From positions 1-5,188 of the forward strand of contig PFTO01000067.1 in assembly GCA_002789615.1 (NCBI GenBank): a stretch of 5,188 nucleotides of DNA, in the 5' to 3' direction. A program made the translations under genes and the position numbers. The stretch's first letter is position 1; each line of letters opens with the position of its first letter. The notes beneath the pieces are model-generated. The model saw nothing but the letters and a program-made list of their open reading frames with translations, was not told the DNA's origin and searched no databases. This DNA is from Acidobacteria bacterium CG_4_9_14_3_um_filter_49_7 (GTDB lineage Bacteria > Acidobacteriota > Holophagae > Thermotomaculales > Thermotomaculaceae). This document shows, in pieces, positions 1 to 4,821 of the stretch.

Positions 1-3
1 CTA

Positions 4-30
4 AGTTTGAGTTTGAGTTTGAGTTTGAGT
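4..30. repeat. Hexanucleotide tandem repeat (AGTTTG)x4.5
   Basis: Four and a half perfect copies of the 6-base unit AGTTTG lie head to tail at the left edge of the window, in the non-coding DNA downstream of tatC. The array may continue outside the window, because base 3 still fits the repeat only loosely. No open reading frame uses it. The lack of spacers and the very short unit exclude CRISPR. A slippage-prone microsatellite is the simplest reading. Confidence 0.85.
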
Positions 31-56
31 CGGATAAGATATGGAAAAGGCAGGTT

Positions 57-82
57 ACAAAAAATCAGGAAGTGGTCTTCTT
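57..82 (-). terminator. Possible weak terminator of the tat operon
   Basis: Read on the minus strand, about 70 bases past the tatC stop, a short GAAG-ACCA-CTTC stem-loop is followed three bases later by a run of six T. The stem is only four perfect pairs, with one further A-T pair beyond an A-C mismatch, so it is much weaker than a typical intrinsic terminator. It is listed because it is the only hairpin plus T-run downstream of tatC. Confidence 0.25.
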
Positions 83-95
83 CATCCTTTTCCTA

Positions 96-141
96 ACTCA
101 TCACTCATCACAGTGCCAAAGGCACGACATCACGGATCACT
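96..141. repeat. Heptamer repeats around a small AAA-loop hairpin
   Basis: Two perfect ACTCATC heptamers (96-102, 103-109) lead into a perfect 5-bp stem GTGCC-AAA-GGCAC (113-125). A second period-7 pair follows, with ATCAC recurring at 129 and 136. The block lies between tatC and the window edge and is non-coding. The layout of CATC-bearing 7-base units next to a GC-rich stem with an AAA loop recurs in the intergenic region at 1666-1711. This suggests a dispersed intergenic repeat type in this genome, comparable in style to the short tandemly repeated heptamers known in cyanobacteria. There is no T-run on either side, so it is not a standard terminator. Confidence 0.6.
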
Positions 142-153
142 CTCCCTTCCCTT

Positions 154-909
154 CTACTCAACCTTTCCCAACTCATCCGATTCATTTCGATCCCTGCCGA
201 ACACGTACGCAACCAGCACGCCCAACAGGTAGAGAATCAGCATGGGCAACGCAAAAACGGTCTGGGTAACTGGATCGCCGGATGGGGTGATTACGGCGGC
301 AATAATGAATATGATGACAATGGCATACTTGAATTTCTTCAATAAAAAAACATGATCCACCAGCCCCATCAACGCAAGAAAGAGAATGAGAATGGGTGTT
401 TCAAATACCAGCCCCATACCCAGGATCACAGTGGTGGTCAATGAGATGTACTTGTCCATGGTCAGCACGGGCACAAGCCCCTTGGCTTCTTGAAGAAAGA
501 ATGAAATCATATATTTGAGCCCAATGGTGTACCCGAAATATCCCCCCGCAAGAAAGAGCAGCGTGGAAAAGAGAATAAATGGAACCGCATATTTCTTTTC
601 CTCTTTGTAGAGGGCCGGGGAAATGAAAAGCCATACCTGATGCAGCACAAAGGGAGATGCGACGAAAATTCCCACATAGAATGATAATCGCAGGTAGGTG
701 AAAAAGGGCTCACTGAGGGTGTGAAAGGCAAAGACGTTGGGGTATTGTTTTGGCGCAATGTTAAGTAGCGGAAGGGCCACAATATGGAATAGTTGTTTGT
801 GGAACCCGTAACAGGCAACGAAACCCAGAAAGAGAAACAACAGGGAATAGATCAGCCGCTTCCGAAGATCAGCGAGATGGCTGAAAAAAGAAGTCAGTTC
901 TTCATTCAT
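154..909 (-). CDS. tatC: Sec-independent (twin-arginine) translocase subunit TatC
   Basis: TatC is the polytopic inner-membrane core of the Tat translocase. With TatB it recognises twin-arginine signal peptides and then recruits TatA for transport of folded proteins. The 251-residue product has the usual family length and about six hydrophobic segments. The N-terminal cytosolic motif HLADLRKRL (11-19) matches the HLxELRxRL signal-peptide contact site, with Asp14 where E. coli has Glu15, and Arg16 kept. The QVWLFISPALYKEEKK block (91-106) contains the equivalents of E. coli F94 and E103. FETP (169-172) holds the conserved membrane Glu170, and TPSGDPVTQ (208-216) carries the conserved late-loop Asp. 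The start at 909 is chosen because GGAGGA lies eight bases upstream (918-923); an in-frame ATG at 963 would lie deep inside tatB. It overlaps the tatB end by eight bases (ATGAATGA), so translational coupling is likely. Confidence 0.97.
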   Translation of the reverse strand: MNEELTSFFSHLADLRKRLIYSLLFLFLGFVACYGFHKQLFHIVALPLLNIAPKQYPNVFAFHTLSEPFFTYLRLSFYVGIFVASPFVLHQVWLFISPALYKEEKKYAVPFILFSTLLFLAGGYFGYTIGLKYMISFFLQEAKGLVPVLTMDKYISLTTTVILGMGLVFETPILILFLALMGLVDHVFLLKKFKYAIVIIFIIAAVITPSGDPVTQTVFALPMLILYLLGVLVAYVFGRDRNESDELGKVE

Positions 910-1288
910 CGATTTCTTCCTCCGTTTCTTTCCCTTCAGTGGCTGGAGTCGCTTCGTCAGCAACGGATGCTGGCTCTTTTTCCGCCTGTTTCATCTTTTT
1001 TCCCTCAATCTCCTTCAGTTTTTCCTTTTTTCTGCGTGCCACTTCGTCCGGGGGAAGAACAATACTGCGAACATTGCGCCGCACTTCCGCTGGAAGATCC
1101 AGAGTTGTTTTGATTTCATCTATATCCATTTCCCGTTGAATTGTTTCTGTCAATTCAGTGGTGGTGCGCTTCAGATCCCGGGCAAGCTTCCCGACTGTCC
1201 GGACTACTGATGGTAATTTTTCGGGTCCGAAAACGATGAGAGTAATGACAAAAATCAATACCAGTTCACCGATGCCCATTCCAAACAT
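902..1288 (-). CDS. tatB: Sec-independent protein translocase protein TatB
   Basis: TatB is a single-span inner-membrane protein that partners TatC in the receptor complex for twin-arginine signal peptides. The 128-residue product starts MFGMGIGELVLIFV and has one N-terminal transmembrane helix (about 5-20) with Glu8. The hallmark GPEKLP hinge follows (21-26), then an amphipathic helix (about 27-55) and a long, charged, low-complexity cytosolic tail rich in Lys, Glu and Ala. The GPxxLP hinge, greater length and position between tatA and tatC favour TatB over a second TatA. The start has a perfect AGGAGG (1296-1301) seven bases upstream. It follows tatA by 26 bases and overlaps tatC by eight, so the three genes form one operon. 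The acidic tail beyond residue 80 looks poorly conserved and is likely disordered. Confidence 0.94.
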   Translation of the reverse strand: MFGMGIGELVLIFVITLIVFGPEKLPSVVRTVGKLARDLKRTTTELTETIQREMDIDEIKTTLDLPAEVRRNVRSIVLPPDEVARRKKEKLKEIEGKKMKQAEKEPASVADEATPATEGKETEEEIDE

Positions 1289-1295
1289 GAAGGCG

Positions 1296-1301
1296 CCTCC
1301 T
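1296..1301 (-). promoter_or_regulatory. Ribosome binding site of tatB (perfect AGGAGG)
   Basis: The minus strand reads AGGAGG seven bases before the tatB ATG. It fixes the tatB start at 1288 rather than at the internal Met4, and shows that this host uses the canonical anti-Shine-Dalgarno sequence. Confidence 0.9.
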
Positions 1302-1314
1302 GCGAACAGGTGAT

Positions 1315-1500
1315 TTATTCTGTTTCTTTGTTTTCTTTTTCTTTAGACGGTTCGCTTTCTTCCGGTTCCTGTACGGCCTTTCGGAAGCTTTTTAGTGCTT
1401 TTCCCATTCCCTCCGCCAGCTGTGGAAGTTTCTTGCCACCAAAAAGGAGTAGAAGTACAAGAAAAATAAGGAGAATCTCACCAATTCCAAAGTTACCCAT
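1315..1500 (-). CDS. tatA: Sec-independent protein translocase protein TatA
   Basis: TatA oligomers form the transport-active element of the Tat system and are recruited to TatBC when a folded twin-arginine substrate has docked. The 61-residue product has a short N-terminus (MGNFGIGE), a hydrophobic helix (about 8-20) and the FGGKKLP hinge (20-26). An amphipathic helix follows (about 27-43) with the conserved Phe39 in LKSFRKAV, then a short Glu/Lys-rich tail. Gly-Gly at the hinge, instead of Gly-Pro, and the short length are typical of TatA. The start has a GGGAGGTG ribosome site (1505-1512) just upstream. It is the first gene of the leftward operon, and an extended -10 promoter ends about 33 bases before its start codon. 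Confidence 0.95.
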   Translation of the reverse strand: MGNFGIGEILLIFLVLLLLFGGKKLPQLAEGMGKALKSFRKAVQEPEESEPSKEKENKETE

Positions 1501-1532
1501 CCGGCACCTCCCTTCGGTTTAAAATCCAACTT

Positions 1533-1560
1533 ATTGTAGCACAGTCTGGCCGAGTGGAAC
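1533..1560 (-). promoter_or_regulatory. Probable sigma-70 promoter of tatABC (extended -10)
   Basis: On the minus strand TGCTACAAT (1541-1533) is an extended -10 element: TG, one base, then TACAAT, which matches TATAAT at five of six positions. The best -35 candidate is GTTCCA (1560-1555) at 16-base spacing, a weak match of three of six, as is usual for extended -10 promoters. Transcription would start near 1526 and give a leader of about 26 bases containing the tatA ribosome site. Confidence 0.6.
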
Positions 1561-1665
1561 TGTGTGTGCCCGTGAAAAAGGGAATTGAGGGGAGTGGTAA
1601 TTGGGCGGGATGGCTTGTGGAAGACTGAGTAAATTAGTGTCGGTTTCTCTGTTTTTTCTCTTGTT

Positions 1666-1711
1666 ACCCGGCATCCAGCATCTATCATCGAACACCCGGC
1701 GCAAAGCGCCG
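1666..1711. repeat. Heptamer repeats ending in a perfect AAA-loop hairpin
   Basis: Three 7-base units with a CATC core (CATCCAG, CATCTAT, CATCGAA; 1672-1692) are framed by two copies of ACCCGGC (1666-1672 and 1694-1700). The second copy runs into a perfect 6-bp stem CGGCGC-AAA-GCGCCG (1697-1711). The hairpin ends 12 bases upstream of the -35 box of the rightward promoter. No T-run follows on either strand, so it is not a standard intrinsic terminator. It resembles the module at 96-141 in unit length, CATC core and AAA loop. An interrupted-palindrome operator for the adjacent promoter is an alternative reading. Confidence 0.55.
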
Positions 1712-1723
1712 TGCGTATATTCA

Positions 1724-1752
1724 TTGACAAATGGTCCTGAATTCAAGACAAT
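1724..1752 (+). promoter_or_regulatory. Probable sigma-70 promoter of the LVIVD-protein gene
   Basis: A perfect TTGACA -35 box (1724-1729) is followed after exactly 17 bases by GACAAT (1747-1752), four of six matches to TATAAT. Transcription would start near 1759, leaving a leader of about 45 bases that ends in the GGAAGGGG ribosome site (1791-1798). Confidence 0.6.
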
Positions 1753-1803
1753 CACAGGGATGAAAAATGTGCATCTTTGAAACGACGTAAGGAAGGGGAA
1801 TCC

Positions 1804-4287
1804 ATGAAGAAATTGTTTGCCTTATTGTTTTTCGGAATTCTGGTTACGGGGACGGGCTTTGCCCAGACATTGGAAAGAGTCGGAGAATGGGGCTCGCCTG
1901 CCTATAATCGCATAGTAAAAATACAGAACATGGCCTATATGCTCTCCGAAGATGGCTGGCTTGATGTTGTGGATGTTGCAGACCCGACAAACCCTGATCT
2001 GGTAACCCGGCTTCATTTTGATGGGAAACCCAAGCGCCTGCTCCTGAACGGTGACGTGGCCTACCTTGCGGCAGGCTGGAGTGGGTTGTACGTGCTCGAT
2101 CTCAGTACACCGGAAGTCCCGGTGGTTACCGCTCACCTGGACATTGGGGCCGACACAACATGCATGGCAATCACTGGAAATTATCTCTACGTGGGGACCC
2201 GTCTTCAGGGAATTGCTATTATGGATATCACGGATCCGGCCTCGCCGGTGCTGGACCACCGATACGGCGTTGATGAAGATACAACTATTTTTGTAACCAG
2301 CATTATCTTTGATGAGACCCACGCATATGTACTGGATAATCAGGGAGGTTTGTACATACTGGATGTAACAGATCCACTGGCTCCGGACGCAACTTTTCGT
2401 CTCTCCATTGGAGTCTCAAGCTACGGAGCTGTGCTGACCGGCACCACCCTGGTCATAGCGGCTGGGATTAATGGCGTGCATCTCATTGATGTTTCAGATC
2501 CTGCCGCTCCGACACTGGCGGGGACATTCACTTCCCAGAGCTTTGATCTGGATGGCGATGGTACGACGGATGTTACTTATTCTATTTCTTATGTTCATCA
2601 GGTCTTTGTTGAGGGCACTACCCTTGTTGCCGCTGACGGGGACAAGGGATTTGATATTCTGGACATATCCGATCCCACTACTCCTTCGCTGACTGTTCAG
2701 AGCACAACACCCAGCGACACGGAGGGGGTTTTTCTGGAAGGAAACACACTCTATCTTGCGGAAACCGTTGGCGGATTAGCGGTATATGACATTTCAGATG
2801 CCACTGCCCCTGTTTCAACAGGCGGATACCAGCAGGCAGGCTATGTCAGTGACGTGGCTCCTTCACCCGGATATATTTACCTGGCTGATGCTTACCAGGG
2901 CATCCGCAGCCTCAACGCAGACAACCTGGCAGACCTGCAGAATGCGGGGATGACATCCACATCAGGCATGCCGATGGAGATTGAGGTGAGAGGCAATCGA
3001 TTGTACTCCGCTGCTCTGGATAAAGGACTGACCGTTATGGATATCAGTGATCCCACAACCCCGCTGGAAATGGCTTCCATCCCGCTGGATGGCATGACAT
3101 TCAACCTGGCCTCATACAGCGGTGGCCTGATTGCTTCAAGTGAATGGGGCGGCGTTTCGATTGTCAGTCTGGATGATCCGGACAATCCGGTTGAGATTGG
3201 GTACTACCAGTCTTCCGGATTTGTGTATGACGCGGCATCAGAGGATGATCAACTTATCCTGGCGACAGGGTTTTCGGGGATAGAGTTGCTCTCCTTGAGC
3301 GATCCTGCCAACCCCGAGTTTCAGGGAAGACTGAATACAGACGGTGTAGTGGTCAGTGTGACTCTACAGGGCCAAACTGCGTACGTGGCGGACCTCTTTG
3401 CCGGTCTTTTTGTGGTAGACATCAGCAATCCAGCCTCTCCGCTGATTGTGGCAACGTTACCGGATGAGACCGCAATTTCCGACATGACGATCGGCAACGG
3501 ATTTTTGTATGCGGCAAGGGGCAAAAATGGAATGGACAAACTTGACATTCACACGCCTCAATCTCCTGTTCTGGTTGAAAATGTCCCCACTTCCGGCTCC
3601 GTTCGCAGGGTTCGACTGGACCTCCCTTATATTTACCTTGCTGATCGGGACAGCGGTCGGGTAATTGTCCTGAAAGAAAACGCATCCACAAAACTGGGAA
3701 TTCCTCATATTGCTTCCGGTACCGGCTGGGACAATGGCGTTACGCTGACCAACTCGGCACAAACAGATGGCGTCGCGTTGGTAACGACTTACCGGGACAC
3801 CGTCCCTGTATTCTCCAGGCGCGTTATCGTTCCGGCATCCAGCTCTCTAAGTATGAAGGCACTGACAGGCACTTGCGGAACAGTGGAGTTCTGGTCGCCC
3901 GATATGAGAGCAACAGAAACCATTGCTGCAACGGCGTCAAACAACCAGGCCACTTTCCCTCTGACTCAATTGGAACCATTGGAAATCACTGTTGCCATTC
4001 CTGACAACCCGGATACGGCATGGAAAGGTCTGGTGCTGATGAATGGTGGCGAAGACAATGCTCAACTCACTGCCAATGCCTGGAGTAGTGAAGGGACCCT
4101 GGTTGCCACAAAGACGATAACTCTTGGAAGTCACTACCGCAAGGCGTGGCTCCTGGGTGATCTTTTCGGAGACGCTAACCCTGGAGAAATCACAGCTGTT
4201 ACAGTCACTTCCCCGGCACCTGTCAGTGGTCTCTCCATATCCGGAAAGACTGACGGTACGATGGAAGCAACTGTCGGCAGAAATTAA
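1804..4287 (+). CDS. Secreted LVIVD-repeat double beta-propeller protein with C-terminal tandem modules
   Basis: The 827-residue product has a Sec signal peptide: MKK, a hydrophobic core, then GFA-QT with predicted cleavage after Ala20. There is no twin-arginine motif. Residues about 25-628 contain 14 LVIVD-type repeats, each marked by Gly-hydrophobic-x-V-x-D-I-S-D-P-x-x-P. Such repeats fold as beta-propeller blades in extracytoplasmic proteins; their binding partners are generally unknown. An Asp-rich loop DLDGDGTTD (248-256) sits in an insertion between blades five and six. Residues about 631-722 and 727-815 are two diverged copies of a beta-rich module, aligned by PHIASGTGW/IPDNPDTAW and a following L-x-N. 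No LPXTG, transmembrane anchor or catalytic triad is seen, so the protein is probably periplasmic, secreted or surface-associated and non-enzymatic. The ATG at 1804 is chosen over an in-frame TTG at 1777 because GGAAGGGG lies five bases upstream and the signal peptide then starts properly. The gene is apparently monocistronic, and its exact role is unknown. Confidence 0.88.
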   Translation: MKKLFALLFFGILVTGTGFAQTLERVGEWGSPAYNRIVKIQNMAYMLSEDGWLDVVDVADPTNPDLVTRLHFDGKPKRLLLNGDVAYLAAGWSGLYVLDLSTPEVPVVTAHLDIGADTTCMAITGNYLYVGTRLQGIAIMDITDPASPVLDHRYGVDEDTTIFVTSIIFDETHAYVLDNQGGLYILDVTDPLAPDATFRLSIGVSSYGAVLTGTTLVIAAGINGVHLIDVSDPAAPTLAGTFTSQSFDLDGDGTTDVTYSISYVHQVFVEGTTLVAADGDKGFDILDISDPTTPSLTVQSTTPSDTEGVFLEGNTLYLAETVGGLAVYDISDATAPVSTGGYQQAGYVSDVAPSPGYIYLADAYQGIRSLNADNLADLQNAGMTSTSGMPMEIEVRGNRLYSAALDKGLTVMDISDPTTPLEMASIPLDGMTFNLASYSGGLIASSEWGGVSIVSLDDPDNPVEIGYYQSSGFVYDAASEDDQLILATGFSGIELLSLSDPANPEFQGRLNTDGVVVSVTLQGQTAYVADLFAGLFVVDISNPASPLIVATLPDETAISDMTIGNGFLYAARGKNGMDKLDIHTPQSPVLVENVPTSGSVRRVRLDLPYIYLADRDSGRVIVLKENASTKLGIPHIASGTGWDNGVTLTNSAQTDGVALVTTYRDTVPVFSRRVIVPASSSLSMKALTGTCGTVEFWSPDMRATETIAATASNNQATFPLTQLEPLEITVAIPDNPDTAWKGLVLMNGGEDNAQLTANAWSSEGTLVATKTITLGSHYRKAWLLGDLFGDANPGEITAVTVTSPAPVSGLSISGKTDGTMEATVGRN
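1876..3687 (+). repeat. Fourteen LVIVD repeats (protein-level, 42-residue period)
   Basis: The hydrophobic residue that opens each motif falls at protein positions 53, 95, 137, 183, 225, 283, 325, 367, 409, 451, 493, 535, 577 and 619. It is preceded by Gly in all but the first repeat, where Trp replaces it. Nearly all steps are exactly 42 residues; the exceptions are a 4-residue insertion before repeat four and a 16-residue insertion before repeat six. Repeats eight and fourteen have lost the Asp-Pro-x-x-Pro tail. Fourteen units divide naturally into two seven-bladed propellers. The DNA copies have diverged and show no long identical tracts. Confidence 0.85.
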
Positions 4288-4309
4288 CTGTCGAACCGGC
4301 ACAGATTGA

Positions 4310-4338
4310 TTGACACGATACCGGAGCTTCTCTATAAT
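4310..4338 (+). promoter_or_regulatory. Perfect-consensus sigma-70 promoter of tRNA-Gly
   Basis: TTGACA (4310-4315) and TATAAT (4333-4338) are separated by exactly 17 bases, so both boxes match the consensus at all six positions. Predicted initiation near 4345 gives a leader of only about six bases before the mature tRNA 5' end, to be trimmed by RNase P. The promoter begins 22 bases after the stop codon of the upstream gene. Confidence 0.9.
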
Positions 4339-4350
4339 CTCTTTCACCGG

Positions 4351-4426
4351 GCGGGCATAGCTCAGTTGGCAGAGCGCGAGCTTCCCAAGCTTGAGGTCGC
4401 GGGTTCGACCCCCGTTGCCCGCTCCA
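4351..4426 (+). tRNA. tRNA-Gly (anticodon CCC)
   Basis: The 76 bases fold as a complete cloverleaf. The acceptor stem GCGGGCA/TGCCCGC is fully paired, and the D arm GCTC/GAGC carries the GG of the D-loop. The anticodon stem CGAGC/GCTTG has one G-U pair and the loop TTCCCAA, which gives anticodon CCC at 4384-4386. A five-base variable loop and a T arm GCGGG/CCCGT with loop TTCGACC complete it. U73 is the discriminator base typical of bacterial glycine tRNAs, and the 3' CCA is encoded. It decodes GGG. It strongly resembles other bacterial tRNA-Gly(CCC) genes and shows no sign of decay. Confidence 0.97.
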
Positions 4427-4435
4427 TTTTTCGCA

Positions 4436-4460
4436 CCTGATATCGTTTCTCAGGATTTTC
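4436..4460 (+). terminator. Possible weak terminator after tRNA-Gly
   Basis: A 5-bp stem CCTGA/TCAGG (4436-4440 with 4450-4454) with a nine-base loop is followed by ATTTTC. Five T also follow the CCA directly (4427-4431). Neither is a strong intrinsic terminator, so read-through into the next operon is possible. Confidence 0.25.
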
Positions 4461-4464
4461 CCCG

Positions 4465-4494
4465 ATTCCACAGTATCGGATGCCATGTTATAAT
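4465..4494 (+). promoter_or_regulatory. Probable promoter of the thiamine-binding-protein/PBP operon (extended -10)
   Basis: TGTTATAAT (4486-4494) is a perfect extended -10 element. The best -35 candidate, ATTCCA (4465-4470) at 18-base spacing, matches only three of six positions and resembles the GTTCCA proposed for the tat promoter. Initiation near 4501 would give a leader of about 27 bases. Because of this site, the in-frame ATG at 4480 would lie upstream of the transcription start and is not used as the gene start. Confidence 0.65.
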
Positions 4495-4527
4495 GACGGG
4501 GAAATTGAATCCCGGCGGGGGCATAAA

Positions 4528-4821
4528 ATGATCGCGGAATTTTCCATCGTTCCGTTTACCGGAAGAGAATCCCTATCCGCCCATGTGGCACATATTCACC
4601 GCATTGTACAAGAAAGCGGGCTTTCATTCCGCCTGACCCCAATGGGAACCATTATTGAAGGACAACCCCGCGCAGTGTTTGATCTGATTTATACGTGTCA
4701 TATGGAGATGAAAGGACATGCAAACCGGGTGTTCACTCGAATCAGCATTGACGACAGAGGGGATGATTTGAACCGGATGGACAAGAAAATAGCCGCAGTA
4801 CAGGAAAAACTCAATGACTGA
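4528..4821 (+). CDS. MTH1187/YqgV family thiamine-binding protein
   Basis: This 97-residue cytosolic protein belongs to the small ferredoxin-like-fold family typified by MTH1187, YqgV and TM0486, members of which bind thiamine or related pyrimidine compounds; the physiological role is poorly defined. Diagnostic signatures are the start MIAEFSIVPF, then ESLSAHVAHIHRIVQESGL (14-32) and the core RLTPMGTIIEG (35-45). Towards the C-terminus come ISIDDR (72-77) and an ending that fits the last helix (MDKKIAAVQEKL). Length is normal for the family. The start at 4528 matches family N-termini; its ribosome site is an atypical GCGGGGG (4515-4521) rather than AGGAGG. The gene is followed with an eight-base overlap by a PBP1A-type gene, which suggests co-translation, but no functional link between the two is known to me. 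No thiamine biosynthesis genes or TPP riboswitch are visible nearby. Confidence 0.88.
   Translation: MIAEFSIVPFTGRESLSAHVAHIHRIVQESGLSFRLTPMGTIIEGQPRAVFDLIYTCHMEMKGHANRVFTRISIDDRGDDLNRMDKKIAAVQEKLND

Larger units (their letters stand above)
1501..1803. other. Divergent intergenic region between tatA and the LVIVD-protein gene
   Basis: These 303 bases hold no credible gene. The tatA ribosome site and promoter lie at 1505-1561, and a heptamer-repeat/hairpin module lies at 1666-1711. The promoter and ribosome site of the rightward gene occupy 1724-1798. The stretch 1562-1665 shows only G-rich runs (1580-1609) and a pyrimidine-rich tract (about 1643-1663), with no convincing fold, RNA gene or operator. 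The minus-strand frame open across 1392-1730 overlaps tatA and lacks protein-like composition. Confidence 0.8.

Noticed and set aside
4..30. CRISPR array
   Set aside because: A 6-base unit repeated without spacers is a microsatellite, not a CRISPR.
113..125. Hairpin GTGCC-AAA-GGCAC as terminator of tatC
   Set aside because: The stem is short and no T-run follows on either strand.
208..216. TatC TPSGDPVTQ versus E. coli TPPDVFSQ as an unusual insertion
   Set aside because: Variants of this loop with an extra residue and a Gly-Asp-Pro are common in TatC proteins outside proteobacteria, and the conserved Asp is present.
910..963. In-frame ATG at 963 as the tatC start
   Set aside because: It lies well inside tatB. 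The ATG at 909 has a strong GGAGGA site and gives the normal family N-terminus.
1580..1609. G-quadruplex from four G-runs in the divergent intergenic region
   Set aside because: The loops are 6, 10 and 1 bases. The middle loop exceeds the usual limit, and a chance G-rich stretch is as likely.
1697..1711. Hairpin CGGCGC-AAA-GCGCCG as an intrinsic terminator
   Set aside because: No T-rich tail follows on either strand, and it lies between two divergent promoters, where no upstream transcript needs to end.
1392..1730. Minus-strand open frame across the tat/LVIVD intergenic region
   Set aside because: It overlaps tatA in another frame, has no ribosome site that I can see, and its composition does not look like a protein.
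1777..1803. In-frame TTG as an upstream start for the LVIVD protein, adding nine residues
   Set aside because: It has no suitably spaced ribosome site and places a highly charged stretch before a normal signal peptide. The ATG at 1804 has GGAAGGGG at good spacing.
3422..4486. Several minus-strand open frames of 75-136 codons opposite the LVIVD gene and tRNA
   Set aside because: They are shadows of the coding strand. One runs straight through the tRNA, and none has domain-like sequence or a ribosome site.
4480..4527. In-frame ATG at 4480 as the start of the thiamine-binding-family protein
   Set aside because: It falls within the promoter, upstream of the likely transcription start, and the extra 16 residues are not family-like.
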